From positions 1,364,001-1,428,000 of the forward strand of contig NC_059405.1 in NCBI RefSeq assembly GCF_905220565.1: a stretch of 64,000 bases of DNA, given 5' to 3'. Source of the DNA: Melitaea cinxia (lineage: Eukaryota > Arthropoda > Insecta > Lepidoptera > Nymphalidae). Numbering within the stretch: position 1 is the first letter of the stretch; each line of letters begins with the position of its first letter. Both the position numbers and the translations under genes were made by a program. Shown one piece after another: positions 35,682 through 47,597 of this stretch. A model generated the notes under the pieces. The model worked only from the letters and a program-made list of their open reading frames with translations. It ran no database searches and had not been told where the DNA came from.

Positions 35682-36005
35682 CAGCCTATACAGTCCACTG
35701 CTGGACATAGGCCTCCACAAGTTTACGCCAAAAACAACGTGAACTCATGTGTTTTGCCCACAGTCACCACGCTGGGCAGGCGGGTTGGTGCCCGCTGGGC
35801 TGGCTTTGTCGCACCGAAGACGCTGCTGCCCGTCTTCGGCCTGTGTATTTCAAAGCCAGCAGTTGGATGGTTATCCCGCCACCGGTCGGCTTTTTAAGTT
35901 CCAAGGTGGTAGCGGAACTGTGTTATCCCTTAGTCGCCTCTTACGACACCCACGGAAAGAGAGGGGGTTACTATATTCTTTAGAACCGTAGTCACACAGT
36001 ACACC
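35682..36005 (-). repeat. Family-B repeat, minus copy
   Basis: TACAGCCTATACAGTCCACT, GTCACCACGCTGGGCAGGCG, CTGTGTATTTCAAAGCCAGC, CGACACCCACGGAAAGAGAG. Inverted relative to 35336-35553 with a 128-bp spacer. Confidence 0.75.
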
Positions 36006-36497
36006 GTAGCCACACAGTACAAATTAGTAAGATCTTGCATGAAATACAGCGTTACAAGTTCACACTGTCGTCTTTATCAACTATGTAATCCTGCACCGAA
36101 TAAATACTCTTTATCTATTAATTTATTTTTAATAAACACTAAATTTATGTTGAGACAAGTGAAACCTAGAAAGGAGGAGACGTTTACATTGCACAGTCGT
36201 AAATTTGAGTTAAGTGGTACAATTTTGTTACTTATCTTGTGTTTACAATGCGATTACTATTTATATCAAAACTATCAATATTCTTGTGAATATACATACA
36301 TAATATTATCATAATAATAATAATAATGTATTCTTTATTGTACACCAGAGAATATAATATATATATATATATATATTTTACATTAAGGAAACAAAACAGG
36401 AAAAAACATTAAAAAATATGTGTAAAGGCCGTCTTATCATTAATAATGATCTCTTACAGATAAGCCCTATCAATAGAGAAAATATTTTTGTCTTTTT
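36006..36497. other. AT-rich intergenic DNA
   Basis: A 91-codon open frame (36039-36314) has no recognisable features and is probably chance. Short TAA and TA repeats at 36308-36375. Confidence 0.4.
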
Positions 36498-37110
36498 TTA
36501 ACCGACATCAAAAAAAGGAGGAGCTTCTCAATTCGACTGTATTTTTTTATGTATGTTACATTAGAACTTTTTACAGATTATTTTTTTAATCGAAAGGTTG
36601 TCATGTGGTCCCATTTAAATATAATCGGGATTTAATTAGTACTTTTTGAGTTATATCTAATATTGCGTATTTACTTGACGGTATTTTCGTCACCCTACGT
36701 TATATTATACCATATAATTTTTTACTCAGTGCACCGATTTTGATAATTTTTCCATAAATCAAAAGCTAAAACTTATCATGTGGTTTCATTTAAATATGAT
36801 CGAACTATTAACGAGACTGTCAAACAGTAAAACTACTTTGGTTCGGACTATCGATCTACTACAACGTAGTAACCAATAATATCCCCTAGAGGGCAGTAGC
36901 AGTTTATTCTTTATAAATAATTTTGATAGTTCTTGTTTTAATCTAAATCTGATGCTTGTCTTGTGCTCCCATTTAAATTTGATCGAGATCTGTTGACTAC
37001 TTTTTGAGCAATTTTGATAACGTGGATTAACTTGTCTATTTTTCGTCTACTTACGTTGTATTACTCGTCGATGTAATAGAAGTCGGTTTTTTTTCGTTTG
37101 CAAGCAAATT
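36498..37110 (+). repeat. Family-A repeat, diverged copy
   Basis: TTTTAACCGACATC at the left and GAAGTCGG, T run, CGTTTGCAAGCAAATTTT at the right. The centre has unique insertions (36790-36925). Confidence 0.75.
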
Positions 37111-37689
37111 TTATTTATTTAACATTAAAAAATGCAATAAAAAACAGAGATGGACGATTATTTATGAATATTATAAAGTATTATATACGTTTAATTCAGA
37201 CTACAGTAACAAAAATGATGTGACTCGTAATTAGCAAAAAAAGCCTAAGAAAATTCTGAAGGTAGCAAGACCATTTAATGTATTTATATATTTTTAAATG
37301 ACTTCCTTAATAATACCTTTATAATCATGAGTTTCATTGGTGTAATTATTTTAAAATTTTATTATTATTTAAATAAAAGAGGAAGATAAATGTAAATTAC
37401 TTAATTAATGAAAAATCCTGTTTCTTTTCTTTAAGTACGAGTTGAACTCGCACTCAAAAGCTCCGTACAATATTTAAAACGAACAGATTAGAGATCCGCG
37501 TGTTCCAAAAGTCAACAAAGTCCCTCTACAGTGTAACAATTATAATTATATTGGTAAACTTTAATATAAGTACATATAATAACTGAATACTTGTTACTTT
37601 TATTTTAATTATATTTCTAAAAATTATAAATAATTCGCATAAAAATATATCTCAAATTCCATAATTATATAAGGAACTTTTATGCTATC
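37111..37689. other. AT-rich intergenic DNA
   Basis: Nothing recognised. Confidence 0.35.
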
Positions 37690-37860
37690 ACTCAGCATCT
37701 GACAAACTATAACTTGGGTATCTTTAAATCAAGAGTGAATAGGCATCTTCTAGGCAAGCTAGGCCTTACCACTTACTAGCCTTACTAGGCTACCACCTTA
37801 GGCTGCATCTTCACTTGCCTTCAGGTGAGATCGCAGTCAAGCGCTATATTAAAAAAAATC
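37690..37860 (+). mobile_element. LINE 3' fragment
   Basis: 37712-37780 reads NLGIFKSRVNRHLLGKLGL and then a stop. This resembles the extreme C-terminus of lepidopteran LINE ORF2 proteins of the CR1/Jockey group, followed by the CAGGTGAGATCGCAGTCAAG tail. Heavily 5'-truncated. Confidence 0.55.
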
Positions 37861-39319
37861 TTACTTTGAGTCAAAGAAAGTCCGTTTTCAAGAACCTTTG
37901 AATGTAGATTCAAAAATATACAATAATGTACTTTTAATATTGTCCTTTTCAATATTCTTGTTTTTTTTTTTTATATTTAATTGTTAAAATTCAGTAACAT
38001 AATATACAATTCTGAAGCAGCTCGACTAGGGAAGTACCTCGACCTTACAGAACATCACGGCTAAAATTAAATAAGTTTTCAAACAGTTTAGTTAGTTAAA
38101 ATTAAATCACAAATATTCATATGGATACCAAAATTGTCAATTGAATAAGTTTATTAGTCAATATAGAATTTGTGTATGAAGCAAACAAATGGGATCTTAT
38201 AAGGTAATCGTTTGTCACTCAGTTGTATGGAACCCTAAAAAGGTTAAAAAAAATTATAAAATTATAGAAGTTAATTATAAGTATATTATTTATTCTTTAT
38301 TGTATTACTTGATCATTGTCGTGAAAATCGTTTAACATACTCAAACGTGTGCACTCTGTTATCTCATATAAAAATTAAAATTATTTACGAAATAACTCGT
38401 ATACACGTTTAATGCGTGTTACAGTGAAGTATTGGGCAACTTTTATTTAATTATAATGTGGACACGCTAGCAAATCTTTTGTCGATTTCTGAACAAAACT
38501 ATAAATCAAGATTTGTGGACAACCAACCGCAAAACAGCCTTATTTAGGCCTTGCAATCACGTCCAGCAGAACACGGTAAAGATTTACTTAAGGAGTAGAA
38601 GCAATGTAAGGCGAGCGGTATAAAACCATTTTATTGGAGTGAAATCGTGTGAAACAACGCTGAGAGTAACGCTGACGATTTCCAGCGTTTTTAGCTGTTC
38701 ATGAAACTCACAGGTATAATTTACTCTACCGATACAAATACCAAGGACCTTTTAAGGATTTTAGAGTGTTATTATGTTAATCCCTACTAATATAATAAAT
38801 GTGAATGTAAGTTTGTTTGTTACACTTTCACGCGAAAACTACTTAGCCGATCATCATGAAACTTTGTACACGTATTCTTGGAGATATTAAAAGTAACATA
38901 GGATTTTTTTGTATGAAAAAAAAATTCAATGCGAGCGAAGCCGCAGGTAAAAGCTAGTTAGTTATAATTTTATTAGTTTTTAAATATCAAAGTAATCATT
39001 TTTAAGAAGTAAGCTCCGGGTGCCTATCGGAGTTGGTAGACAAACATTTTTATGTCACGAATCTAAATTTAAATATATTTTATTAGAAGTTTCAAGTATC
39101 AAAAAAATAATAATTGTCTTGTAAAGTATCAAAAAAATAATTCGTAAAAACAATTATTTCTATACTATTTTTTAAAATTTTATCACCGAGATGTCGCAGA
39201 AAGTTGTCAAAGACACTTGTATTGTCACTGACTGACTACTTCCCTTCCGAGTGGCCCAGTCAAAATTTAAGCTTACATTTAATCTAAGTGCTAGCTTTGT
39301 GTCTGCCTGTATGTGCCCT
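37861..39319. other. Intergenic DNA with dispersed repeats
   Basis: 38013-38075 is the inverted copy of the 12136 block (GAAGTACCTCGACCTTACAG). 38777-38957 is the inverted copy of the 11703/29090 repeat. No gene. Confidence 0.5.
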
Positions 39320-39709
39320 TTAATTTTTATTTATCTGTAATGTCTTATTTTTGGCCAGTTTATAAAGTAATTTACAGTAAAATCCTATTGATATATTGTT
39401 ATTTGAATGCTTCATAAAATGTAATACACAATGTTCAAAACCAATATATATCTTCATAAAATAATTAATACTATTTGTCAAATTCTCACAGCATGATAGT
39501 AGGTTATTATGACACCGTTTCACAACATAACAAAAATATAATACCCTTATTACGAATTTTAAGAGTAATACTAACTGAAATACAAACAAGGGTTTCTGAG
39601 TTGTAGTGTGACTTTTAGTAATTATTACATAAATTAAAGTACCAGAAATAACTAAGGTAATTGAGTCACAGTAATCCTGACATTCGGTTGCGTAACAACT
39701 TTTACGCAA
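39320..39709 (-). other. Unexplained 129-codon open frame
   Basis: An uninterrupted minus-strand frame in AT-rich DNA, with hydrophobic stretches (LVISGTLIYVII; FVFQLVLLLKFVIRVLYFCY) separated by Cys- and Lys-rich parts. No ATG opens it; the first codon is an alternative one. It could be a decayed exon of a membrane receptor or plain chance. I recognise no family. Confidence 0.2.
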
Positions 39710-39985
39710 AAATACTATATACGAGGAGTACGCACACCTCTCTTAATACTAAAATTACAAATAAAATATAATATATTATATTATAAGAAGGAGACAGTAG
39801 GTAATAAAAAGTTTACTTAAATACTATATTCACATACTTGTCTCTCTTGCCAATTATATAGCCTATATGTTTAAATAACACTTTATACAGACGCTTCGTA
39901 AGTAGGTAAGCAACAACCATGTGAAACTTGAAAGACGGATCTTGGGTCGTTGTCGGGGCCAGCTTAATACATAATTTGCTTCAGT

Positions 39986-40939
39986 TCAAACATGATCGTT
40001 CTCAAAAATCTTAGGTAGATCACTTTCAGTGCGAATAGCATGGGCTCTTGAACCCTGTTCACGCCGCAAGTACACCCGTCCTCCTCGTGTCCATATGTAA
40101 CGCCAATTTTCTTTGCTACCCATTTGCCGTGAGAGATAGAAAAGTTTTCGGTTTTCCCGTGATAAACGCTCATTAACATAAAAACGAGACGGCTTAGTGG
40201 TCACGCCATCCGTGTCCGCGCCACGGCGTACGCGCGCCGCGCGTATTAATTCGTCCCGAAGATGCCTGCGAGTCAACCGTACCACCAATGGACGTGGATG
40301 GGAGTAACTAGTCCCACCCTCACTTTCGCGACTACCAGGATGTTGTTGCTGTACTCCAGTTCGCTGTGCACTAACAATATCACGCTCCTCGATGGTAATA
40401 CCTATTTTCTTTATTAGCGCCATAGCTGTATGAGTAGCATTCTCTCCCTGTTCTTCATAAACACAGGTGATTTCGACATCGTTCAGAAGATTTTCCTGCT
40501 TAGACTCATTTAAGCGTATTTAGAGTCGTTCTATAGTTTTATTAATATCAACGCTTTGTGTCGGGTTTTCCAGGGGGTGCTGGTTCTCCAACTTGGACAA
40601 TCTCTCTTCTATGACTTCCAGCCTGTTCTGAAGTTCAGTATTCGTAGATGAAATTACGGACATTATGTCTTTGCGCAAAGAGTTAATCTCTGACCGAAGA
40701 AGCTTAATTTCTTCCGAAAGGGATGATGGTTCTGCCAGCCGAGGGACATCTCCAGACGTTTCGCCGTTATCAGCATAAGTAGGCTTGCGTTTACAAGTCT
40801 TACAATACCATTTCGGGCCGACCTTTGAATTCGCACTTACATTCACGCATTGTTTATGATGTACTGTATTGCATTTACTACACTTAACGCCATCTGACGA
40901 TGCAACGAATTTACCGCAGCTAGAACACTTATCGGTCAT
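39986..40939 (-). pseudogene. LINE ORF1 (PHD finger + FP25K-like domain), one nonsense codon
   Basis: Read from 40939 downwards. An N-terminal PHD-type zinc finger (CSSCGKF, CSKCNTVHHKQC, KWYCKTCKR; C4-H-C3 spacing) is followed by a predicted coiled coil (EEIKLLRSEINSLRKDI, LEVIEERLSKLEN). After a single in-frame TAA (40522-40520) the same frame continues to 39986, with a C-terminal domain like baculovirus FP25K/LINE ORF1 RNA-binding domains (RPLVVRLTRRHLRDELI, FYVNERLSRENRKLF, RYIWTRGGRVYLRRE). Without that stop the frame is open for 318 codons. ORF1 proteins of this design bind LINE RNA. No ORF2 follows, which is unusual because LINE copies normally lose their 5' end. Confidence 0.75.
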
Positions 40940-41398
40940 GATTATGTTGTTGTCAGAATCTACTTCTAGATGGCGCTAAGGAATCAAATTAGAAAACAAT
41001 ATTTTGAAACTTAACAATGATGAATGCTATTATTATTCTTATTCAATTTCTAGAAATACTTTACCACCCCAGAGTTCTTAACGTTACTCCACCCTACGAG
41101 TCCTCAAAACGTGAACGACTTAAATCCTTTGTTCACTTTACACTTAATATTGAGGGTATATCAGCAAAACAGGTAATCGTCAGCTGTTTCCTTAATTGAG
41201 CAATATCACACTATTCACTGCACATATCACTCCAATAACATTTATGCATATAGTTTTAGTGTTATTTTTGAATCAAATACTATTTTAATGATTAAAGAAT
41301 CGATATATAATTTTTACAAAGTTAATTAACATAAGTACGACTGTTAGCTGTCACTCCAAAACGGTGTGTCTGTTTGCGAGAAAACAATTATTATAATA
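40940..41398. other. Upstream region of CCE-3
   Basis: Probably includes the leader of the minus-strand LINE (40940 to about 41000) and the promoter/5' UTR of CCE-3. I see no clear TATA box or leader-exon acceptor immediately before the ATG. Confidence 0.4.
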
Positions 41399-44300
41399 AT
41401 GGACGTGTGCTATTTTGTGTCCCTCTTATCAAATGTTGTTCAAGTGAAAGTAACTGAAGGTATCATAGAAGGTGTGGTTGTAAACAATGAATACGGCTGT
41501 CCATACTTCAGCTTTAAGGGCATTCCCTATGCTGAACCACCGGTTGGGGATCTAAGATTCAAGGTATATTTATAAACTATTTCATATCTTTAATTCTTTT
41601 AATGTACATATAGTTATTATTTTATATTTTTTTTTTCAATTGATTATAAATTGTATAATTAACTTAAAGTTTACTTTAAATTACCGAGTTTTTGTTCGTA
41701 TAACAAAAACTAAGCTCTCAATTAGCAGATACATGAGTCGAATTGAATTCTATTGAAAATTTAACAACGCTATCCGGTTTGGAGTAGGATTGCGTGTATG
41801 TGCCTAAACGATGGCGGGCAGAGGTTCGATTTCCGCTTGTGCTGGATTGTATTTGTACGAATGTGTGCCTCTGGCCTGGATGTCTGTACTTAAAGGCCAC
41901 CGATCGTTCCTCAGAGAGCATGTTAAACTGTCGGTTTCAATTTTTATTATAGACACCTTATAACGAATCGTAAACTCTTAGCAGGATAAATGTCCATCAA
42001 CTCGCAATTGTGCAACGTGTTGGATAAGCTTCAGCCGTTGTCCTACATGTAGAAAGAGGCCTAGCAGTTGGATATTACAGGCAATCAATCAATCAGTATT
42101 AGAAAAAAAAAAGTGTTTAAGACTAAGAAACTATTAACACTTTCACTTATACGAGATATACCGCTACCCTGGTATGGTGTCTGTATCAACATAATATTCA
42201 CATTATAATGAAACAACTTTTTCGGATTTTACCGCGGTTCATTAAGTTGTTGTTAAGTAATAAGCACTTAAGCTGTCCCAGTTGTTATCATGTACACCTG
42301 ATAGCGATCGTTACCCATAGTAGGGAATATTTTCGCCAACCCGCATTGGAGCAGCGTGGTGGATTAAGCTCTGATTCTTCTCCTACATGGGGAAAGAGGC
42401 CTATGCCCATCATCATCTTCCTGCTCTTATCCCACTTATGTAGGGTCGGCACAACATGTTTTCCTCTTCCATTCCTCTCTATTATTCGTCACTTCAGTGC
42501 TTACTCCTTTCTTTCTCATATCCTCACTCACATAATCCATCCATCGCTTTTTCGGTCTGCCGATCGCTCTTCGTCCTTCGACATTCATCCCTAACATTCT
42601 TTTACCGACATAGCGGTCATCCCTCCTCATTACATGCCCATACCACGCTAACCTATTGCTCCTCATTTTCTCTGTCACGGGTGCTACTTTCAAACTTCCC
42701 CTTATATACTCATTTCTAATCCGATCTTTCCTCGTTACTCCACACATCCATCTTAGCATTCTCATCTCGGCTGCGTGCACTCTTCTTTCATCCGTCACTT
42801 TTGTTGCCCAACATTCCGATCCATACATTACGACAGGTCTTATGATCGTTTTATAGATTTTCCCCTTAAGTTTAAGGGGCATTCGTGGATCACAAGCTGT
42901 TCCAGAGACCTGTCGCCATTTCATCCATCCCGCATTTATTCTATTTTTCACGTCACGGTCTATGTTGCCGTCATTTTGTATTAATGACCCAAGGTAGCGG
43001 AAGTCGGAGCAGACTGGTAGGGATACACCATCCAAGGCAATATGGGAAAAACCGGAGGAACCGCTGAAATCGCAGAACAAGTGCTCGGTTTTAGACCTAC
43101 TTATCCTCAATCCCGCGCCCTCCAGTCTTTCCTGCCATTTTCCCAGTCTGCTCTGTACCTCAAGGACATTATCTCCGACAAGAACAACGTCGTCAGCAAA
43201 CAGTATACACCAGGGTGCTTCCTCCTGTATGTCTGATGTTAGAACATCCATTACCAGGAGGAATAGATACGGGCTTAAAGCCGACCCCTGGTGCAAACCT
43301 ACAGCCACACTGAACTTGTCAGTTACCCCGGCTTCGGACCGGACGTGGGTGCTAGCTCTATCATACATCGCCTGAACAGTCGTACATACTTCTCTGGCAC
43401 TCCTTTCCCTTTCATAGCCCACCACAGAACCTTACGGGGGACTCTATCGTATGCCTTTTCCAGATCTACGAACACCATATGTAGGTCTTTTTGTGCGAGT
43501 CTATATTTTTCGCAGAGTTGGCGGAGTGCAAATATGGCGTCCGTAGTTCCCCGGCCCGGCATAAATCCAAATTGGTTCTGTGTGACCTCACATTCTTCTC
43601 TCATTCGTCGCGCTATCACTTTCTCCCATATCTTCATACTATGTGACATGAGCTTTATTCCCCGATAGCTGCTGCAGTCCTGTATGTCACCTTTATTTTT
43701 AAAAATGGGCACCAGTGAACTGTAGCACCATTCCTCGGGTATGACCTCTTCTTGCAGCAACTTATTGAAAAATAAAGTCAGCCACTTCCATCCATCCGCC
43801 TTCAAAAACTTCCATACTTCCGCTGGTATACCATCTGGCCCAACTGCTTTTCCATTCTTCATACTCTGCACTGCCATCTTCACTTCCTCTATACTTACCT
43901 CTTTCACCATTCCTTCATTACTTCGTACATTCTCTAACACTCCGCTCCATTCATTTTCTTCATTCATCAAGTTATTAAAGTATCTCTTCCAGCGTTCTTT
44001 TATGTCCTCATCGTCCGTCAAAATCTTCCCCGCTTCGTCTTTTATACATTTCATATGGTTTACATCTCTTGCATTCATCTCTCTCTCTCTTGATATTCTA
44101 AAAAGATTTTTTGACCTTGTGGGTTCTCCAAAAAATGATACAATTTATCTTGAGCCTTGGCCCTTGCGATAGCGACTGCTTTCTTAGCCTTCTTTTTAAT
44201 GTTTTGGTAATCTGATCTTTTTATTTTCTTTTCTCTGTCATTTCCATCTTCCACTCTTTTCCATTCTTTGAAAGCATTTTTCATTTCTTTCAAAATCGTC

Positions 44301-47240
44301 TGTACTTCCTCATTCCACCACCATGTATCCTTCTCTATCTTCCTTTTCCCTTTCGTTTCCCCTAAGACATCCCTTGCCACACTTCGCACCCACATTGCCA
44401 TCTCACTCCAGCACTCGTTTACTCCCATCCCCACCATATCTCCCATCTCTATCATTTTACCAACCACTCTTTCCCGGAATTCTGCAGCCACCTCCCTATC
44501 ATCCAATCTGTACCATTTCGTTCTAACTGGGGGCTTCGGGCTCTTATTTAAACTCTGAACTTTCAGAGTTAAGTCTAGGAGCAGTAGCCTATGCTGGGAG
44601 ACGAGACTCTCACTCGGTATTACCTTGCAGTCCTTGGCCGATTTTAGCCTGTTTCTTCTTAAAAGAATGTAGTCAATTTGGGTAGAGTGTAGACCACTAC
44701 GGTATGTGATAAGGTGTTGTTCCCGTTTTTGATAGAATGTGTTGGCTATTGCTAAGTCAAAGGCCAAGGCTGCTTCAAGTAGAGCTTCACCGTCTCGGTT
44801 CCTAACTCCGTAACCTCTGCCCCCATGCACCCTCTCATACCCGTCATTCATCCTTCCCACATGTCCATTAAAGTCCCCCCCAATGTATATTTCCTCACAC
44901 TCTGGTACTTTCATTATTACCGCATCAAAATCCTCCCAAAATCTTTCCCTAGAAAGAGGCCTATGCCCAGTAGTGGGATATTACAGGCTGAAGCGTATTA
45001 AGTTGTCCTCCCGTGACTGCTGTAAATTATCCGAAACTTCGGGGATCTAAAAAACTTAATAAACCGCGATAAAATCCGAAAAAATTGCCTCATTATAATT
45101 AGTGAAATTCGCGTAAACATTAGAAAACAGTATAATATACTAAGTCCCGTATAACTAAAAGTGTCAATAGTAGTTTCGACGTTATTTCGTGATATATGAT
45201 ATACTTTTCCATAGGCACCTCAACCCAAACAACAATGGGAGGGAATTCGAAAAACCACAGAATATGGATCGCACTGTTGTAATTTTAAGCTGATCACGAC
45301 GGAAGATCCCACACCTAGTGGGAGCGAAGATTGCTTATATCTTAATGTGTACAGTCCTAATATTAATCCGAAACAACCACTTCCCGTTATGGTATATATT
45401 CATGGAGGAGGCTTTTTCAGCGGTAGTGGTTCAGAGTATGAACCTAAATATTTGATCAGGAAAGACGTTATCCTTGTCACTTTCAATTATAGATTAGAAG
45501 TACTAGGTTTCATTTCTTTGGATACAGAAGATATTCCCGGTAACGCTGGTATGAAAGATCAGGTGGCAGCGTTGAAATGGATCAAGAAGAACATTAAAAG
45601 CTTCGGTGGTGACCCTGAAAATATCACTATTTTTGGTGATAGCGTTGGAGGTGTCAGCGTTTCATTTCATTTGGTCTCACCCATGAGCAAAGGTCTGTTT
45701 AAAAGAGCTATCACTCAAAGTGGAAGTATAACTTCAAAATGGGCAGAGACATTTGGAGCGCGTGAGAGAGCTTTAATACTAGCCAGAGAACTGGGTTGTA
45801 ATTCGACAGGAGATGTAGAAATTTACGAATGCTTAAAAGCGCAACCCGTTGAAAACCTTGTTATGAAAAAGGTACCTGTGTCATTTGCGCAATTCACAAA
45901 AGATGCGCCTTTTATTTACTTTGGTATCGTACAAGAGAAATACTTTAGTAATAATGAAAGGTTCTTTTATGGACATCCATTTGACGTCCTCCGAAATGGT
46001 ATTCACGAAGGAATTGAAGTCTTGAACGGTTATAATCAGGATGAAGGTATACTGTATTTCCTTATGGGTACTGATCCAGACAAAGTATTCTATCAGGCTA
46101 ACCATTTTTTAGAATTCTTTGTCCCCGAACCATATGGTGTCTACACCCCATTGGCACAGCAAATGGGAATAGGTAGAAAGTTCAAGAAATTTTATATGAA
46201 AAATCAAATTGCTTCAAAAGGTACTTTAGATGATTTATTGAAATACCTCAATATGGAGTTATTTGTATATGGAACGATAAGTCAACAGAAGATCATTGCC
46301 AAAAAAAGGACAAATAAAATTTATTTATACAAATTTACGTGTAAATCTGATCTTAATTTATTGATACACCTTACAGGCTTAGAAGAACTTTTTAACTATA
46401 GACCCGTAATAGCTCACACTGATGAGCTTGGTTATATGTTTCCTTTAAAAGATGTTAACATGAATTCGACTGAATTTAAAATGATCGATCAAGTAACAAC
46501 GCTATGGACAAACTTCGCGAAATGGGGGTAAACAATTTGGTATTAATTTGGAATCTCAATAATGTTTCCTTGCAAACGAAAAAAAACCGACTTCAAATAC
46601 ATCGACCAGTAATAAATAGTAGTAATACAACGTGGGTAGACGAAAAAATAATCAAGTAAGAACGCATTATTATTTATCAATAGTTGAAAAAATTTAAATG
46701 CGAACACTTGATATGCACTACTTTTCAACTGAAAAAAAAAATCATCGAAATCGGTCCTCCCAATAAAAAAATTTGTGAAAATTCTGAGTTTTTTTAACAT
46801 ACATAAAAATAAAAAAGATACAGTCATTAAGGACCCCTCCCTTTTTTAAGTCGGGTAAAATATCGAAATAAATAAAACTACATTCTTTACGCAATAATTC
46901 TTTTCGACAAATGTCATCCAATACGATTATTAGTAATATTATTCTTATCTGTTGTATTGTATAATAGTTGATATTAGATAACAACATGTGCAACGAGATA
47001 AACATTGAGACTAATATGGTATCAATATCAATTTCACAAAAGGTTCGTTAATGACTTTAAATTTTCAGAGACCCAACACCTGATGACAGTTTGGGTGTCA
47101 AGTGGCTTCCGTACACTATAGAAAATCAAGATTACTTGGATATTGGGGAGATTCTAGTGCCTGCCACATATCCAGAAAAAGAAGAGGTGGAATTTTGGGA
47201 GAGTAGCTTCAGAGAAGATTTACCAAAATATGCACCTTGA
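41399..47240 (+). CDS. Carboxylesterase CCE-3 (secreted type, GDSVG nucleophile motif)
   Basis: Exons 41399-41563, 45215-46527 and 47069-47240 (phases 0, 2) give 549 aa. A short hydrophobic N-terminus (MDVCYFVSLLSNVVQ) looks like a signal peptide, and both N-terminal cysteines (GSHCCN and EDCLYLN) are kept, so it is probably secreted; no KDEL-type tail (ends KYAP). The nucleophile Ser198 sits in FGDSVGG, where most relatives have GESAGG. Glu332 (QDEG) and His456 (AHTDE) complete the triad; the HGGG loop is at 118-121. Intron 1 is 3,651 bp and packed with mobile elements. AATAAA at 47348. CCE-4 is its closest relative here. The E-to-D and A-to-V changes beside the serine could alter rate or substrate range. 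Confidence 0.95.
41760..41895 (+). repeat. SINE-like fragment in intron 1 of CCE-3
   Basis: A B-box-like AGAGGTTCGATTTCCGCTT and a downstream GTACGAATGTGTGCCTCTGG body. Probably a tRNA-derived SINE, degraded. Confidence 0.45.
42436..44078 (-). pseudogene. RTE reverse transcriptase, frame-broken
   Basis: The first frame (44078-43323) has the finger/palm motifs GPDGIPAEVW, YRGIKLMSHSMKIWEKV, NQFGFMPGRGTTDAIF and VFVDLEKAYDRVPR (first catalytic Asp). The frame breaks near 43370. The second frame (43425-42436) continues with LHQGSALSPYLF and LFADDVVLVG (catalytic FADD pair). It ends with the C-terminal MLRWMCGVTRKDRIRNEYI segment seen in the other RTE fragment at 1095-1430. The frame break separates the catalytic aspartates. 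Confidence 0.88.
44075..44914 (-). pseudogene. RTE endonuclease C-terminal part
   Basis: IYIGGDFNGHVG, THYRSG-like TYRSGLHSTQIDYILLRR and VSQHRLLLLDL are typical of the apurinic/apyrimidinic endonuclease domain of RTE LINEs. A Lys/Glu-rich linker leads towards the reverse transcriptase, with a frame break near 44080-44110 in A-rich/GA-rich DNA. The N-terminal half of the endonuclease is lost by 5' truncation. Confidence 0.82.
46567..46860 (-). repeat. Family-A repeat, diverged, in intron 2 of CCE-3
   Basis: TTGCAAACGAAAAAAAACCG, CTTCAAATACATCGACCAG at the left; ACCCCTCCC, T run, AAGTCGGGTAAAA at the right. Central part deleted. Confidence 0.65.
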
Positions 47241-47273
47241 TATGAAGAAGTAATTACAAATCTTGTTTCTGTG

Positions 47274-47300
47274 TCTGTGTGTGTGTGTGTGTGTGTGTGT
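47274..47300. repeat. GT microsatellite in the 3' region of CCE-3
   Basis: A run of about 13 GT dinucleotides 35 bp after the stop codon, probably inside the 3' UTR because AATAAA follows at 47348. Confidence 0.8.
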
Positions 47301-47353
47301 ATTACATTAAGACTTATTATTAGGAAATACTTTTTTTTATATTTTAAAATAAA

Positions 47354-47597
47354 TCTATTAGTTATATTTTGTGTTGTTAATAGATAATATCTAAGAAGAA
47401 AACTTTATAATAAATAATAACCAAAAATGCTAATTTAAAATATTATGTACTAACCCGGACAAACTTCATTCTGTCAATAGTTAATATTAAAAATTAAACG
47501 CACGCAATTTTTGTTTTTAATTTTTCATTTATTTATTTATTTTAGTATTAAAGCCTTCCGTGGGCCTTAAGGACCATACAAAAAAATCATCACATCA
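47354..47597. other. AT-rich DNA after CCE-3
   Basis: No feature recognised. Confidence 0.35.

Larger units (their letters stand above)
42410..44951 (-). mobile_element. RTE-clade LINE, 5'-truncated, in intron 1 of CCE-3
   Basis: Inserted in a family-C repeat and flanked by an exact 18-bp direct repeat GAAAGAGGCCTATGCCCA (42392-42409 and 44952-44969), a clear target-site duplication. Read on the minus strand it holds the C-terminal part of the endonuclease and the reverse transcriptase. It has a 3' UTR of only about 25 bp and ends in GATGATGA, both hallmarks of RTE elements. The 5' end is cut within the endonuclease. Two frame breaks make it inactive. Confidence 0.9.
42127..45178. mobile_element. 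Palindromic element (long inverted arms) in intron 1 of CCE-3
   Basis: The left arm (about 42127-42256, from GAAACTATTAACACTTTCAC to ATTATAATGAAACAACTTTT) is matched inverted by the right arm (about 45042-45178). Arms are about 130-140 bp and share TTTTTCGGATTTTA and the CGCGGTT block. A third copy of part of an arm is at 27995-28070. The interior is later insertions (family C, then an RTE LINE). A foldback or MITE-like element is likely. Its target duplication could not be fixed. Confidence 0.6.

Noticed and set aside
36039..36314. 91-codon frame
   Set aside because: No motifs, partly overlaps simple repeats, no neighbouring exon structure.
42208..44558. Several plus-strand frames of 60-143 codons in CCE-3 intron 1
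   Set aside because: They are antisense shadows of the minus-strand RTE LINE.
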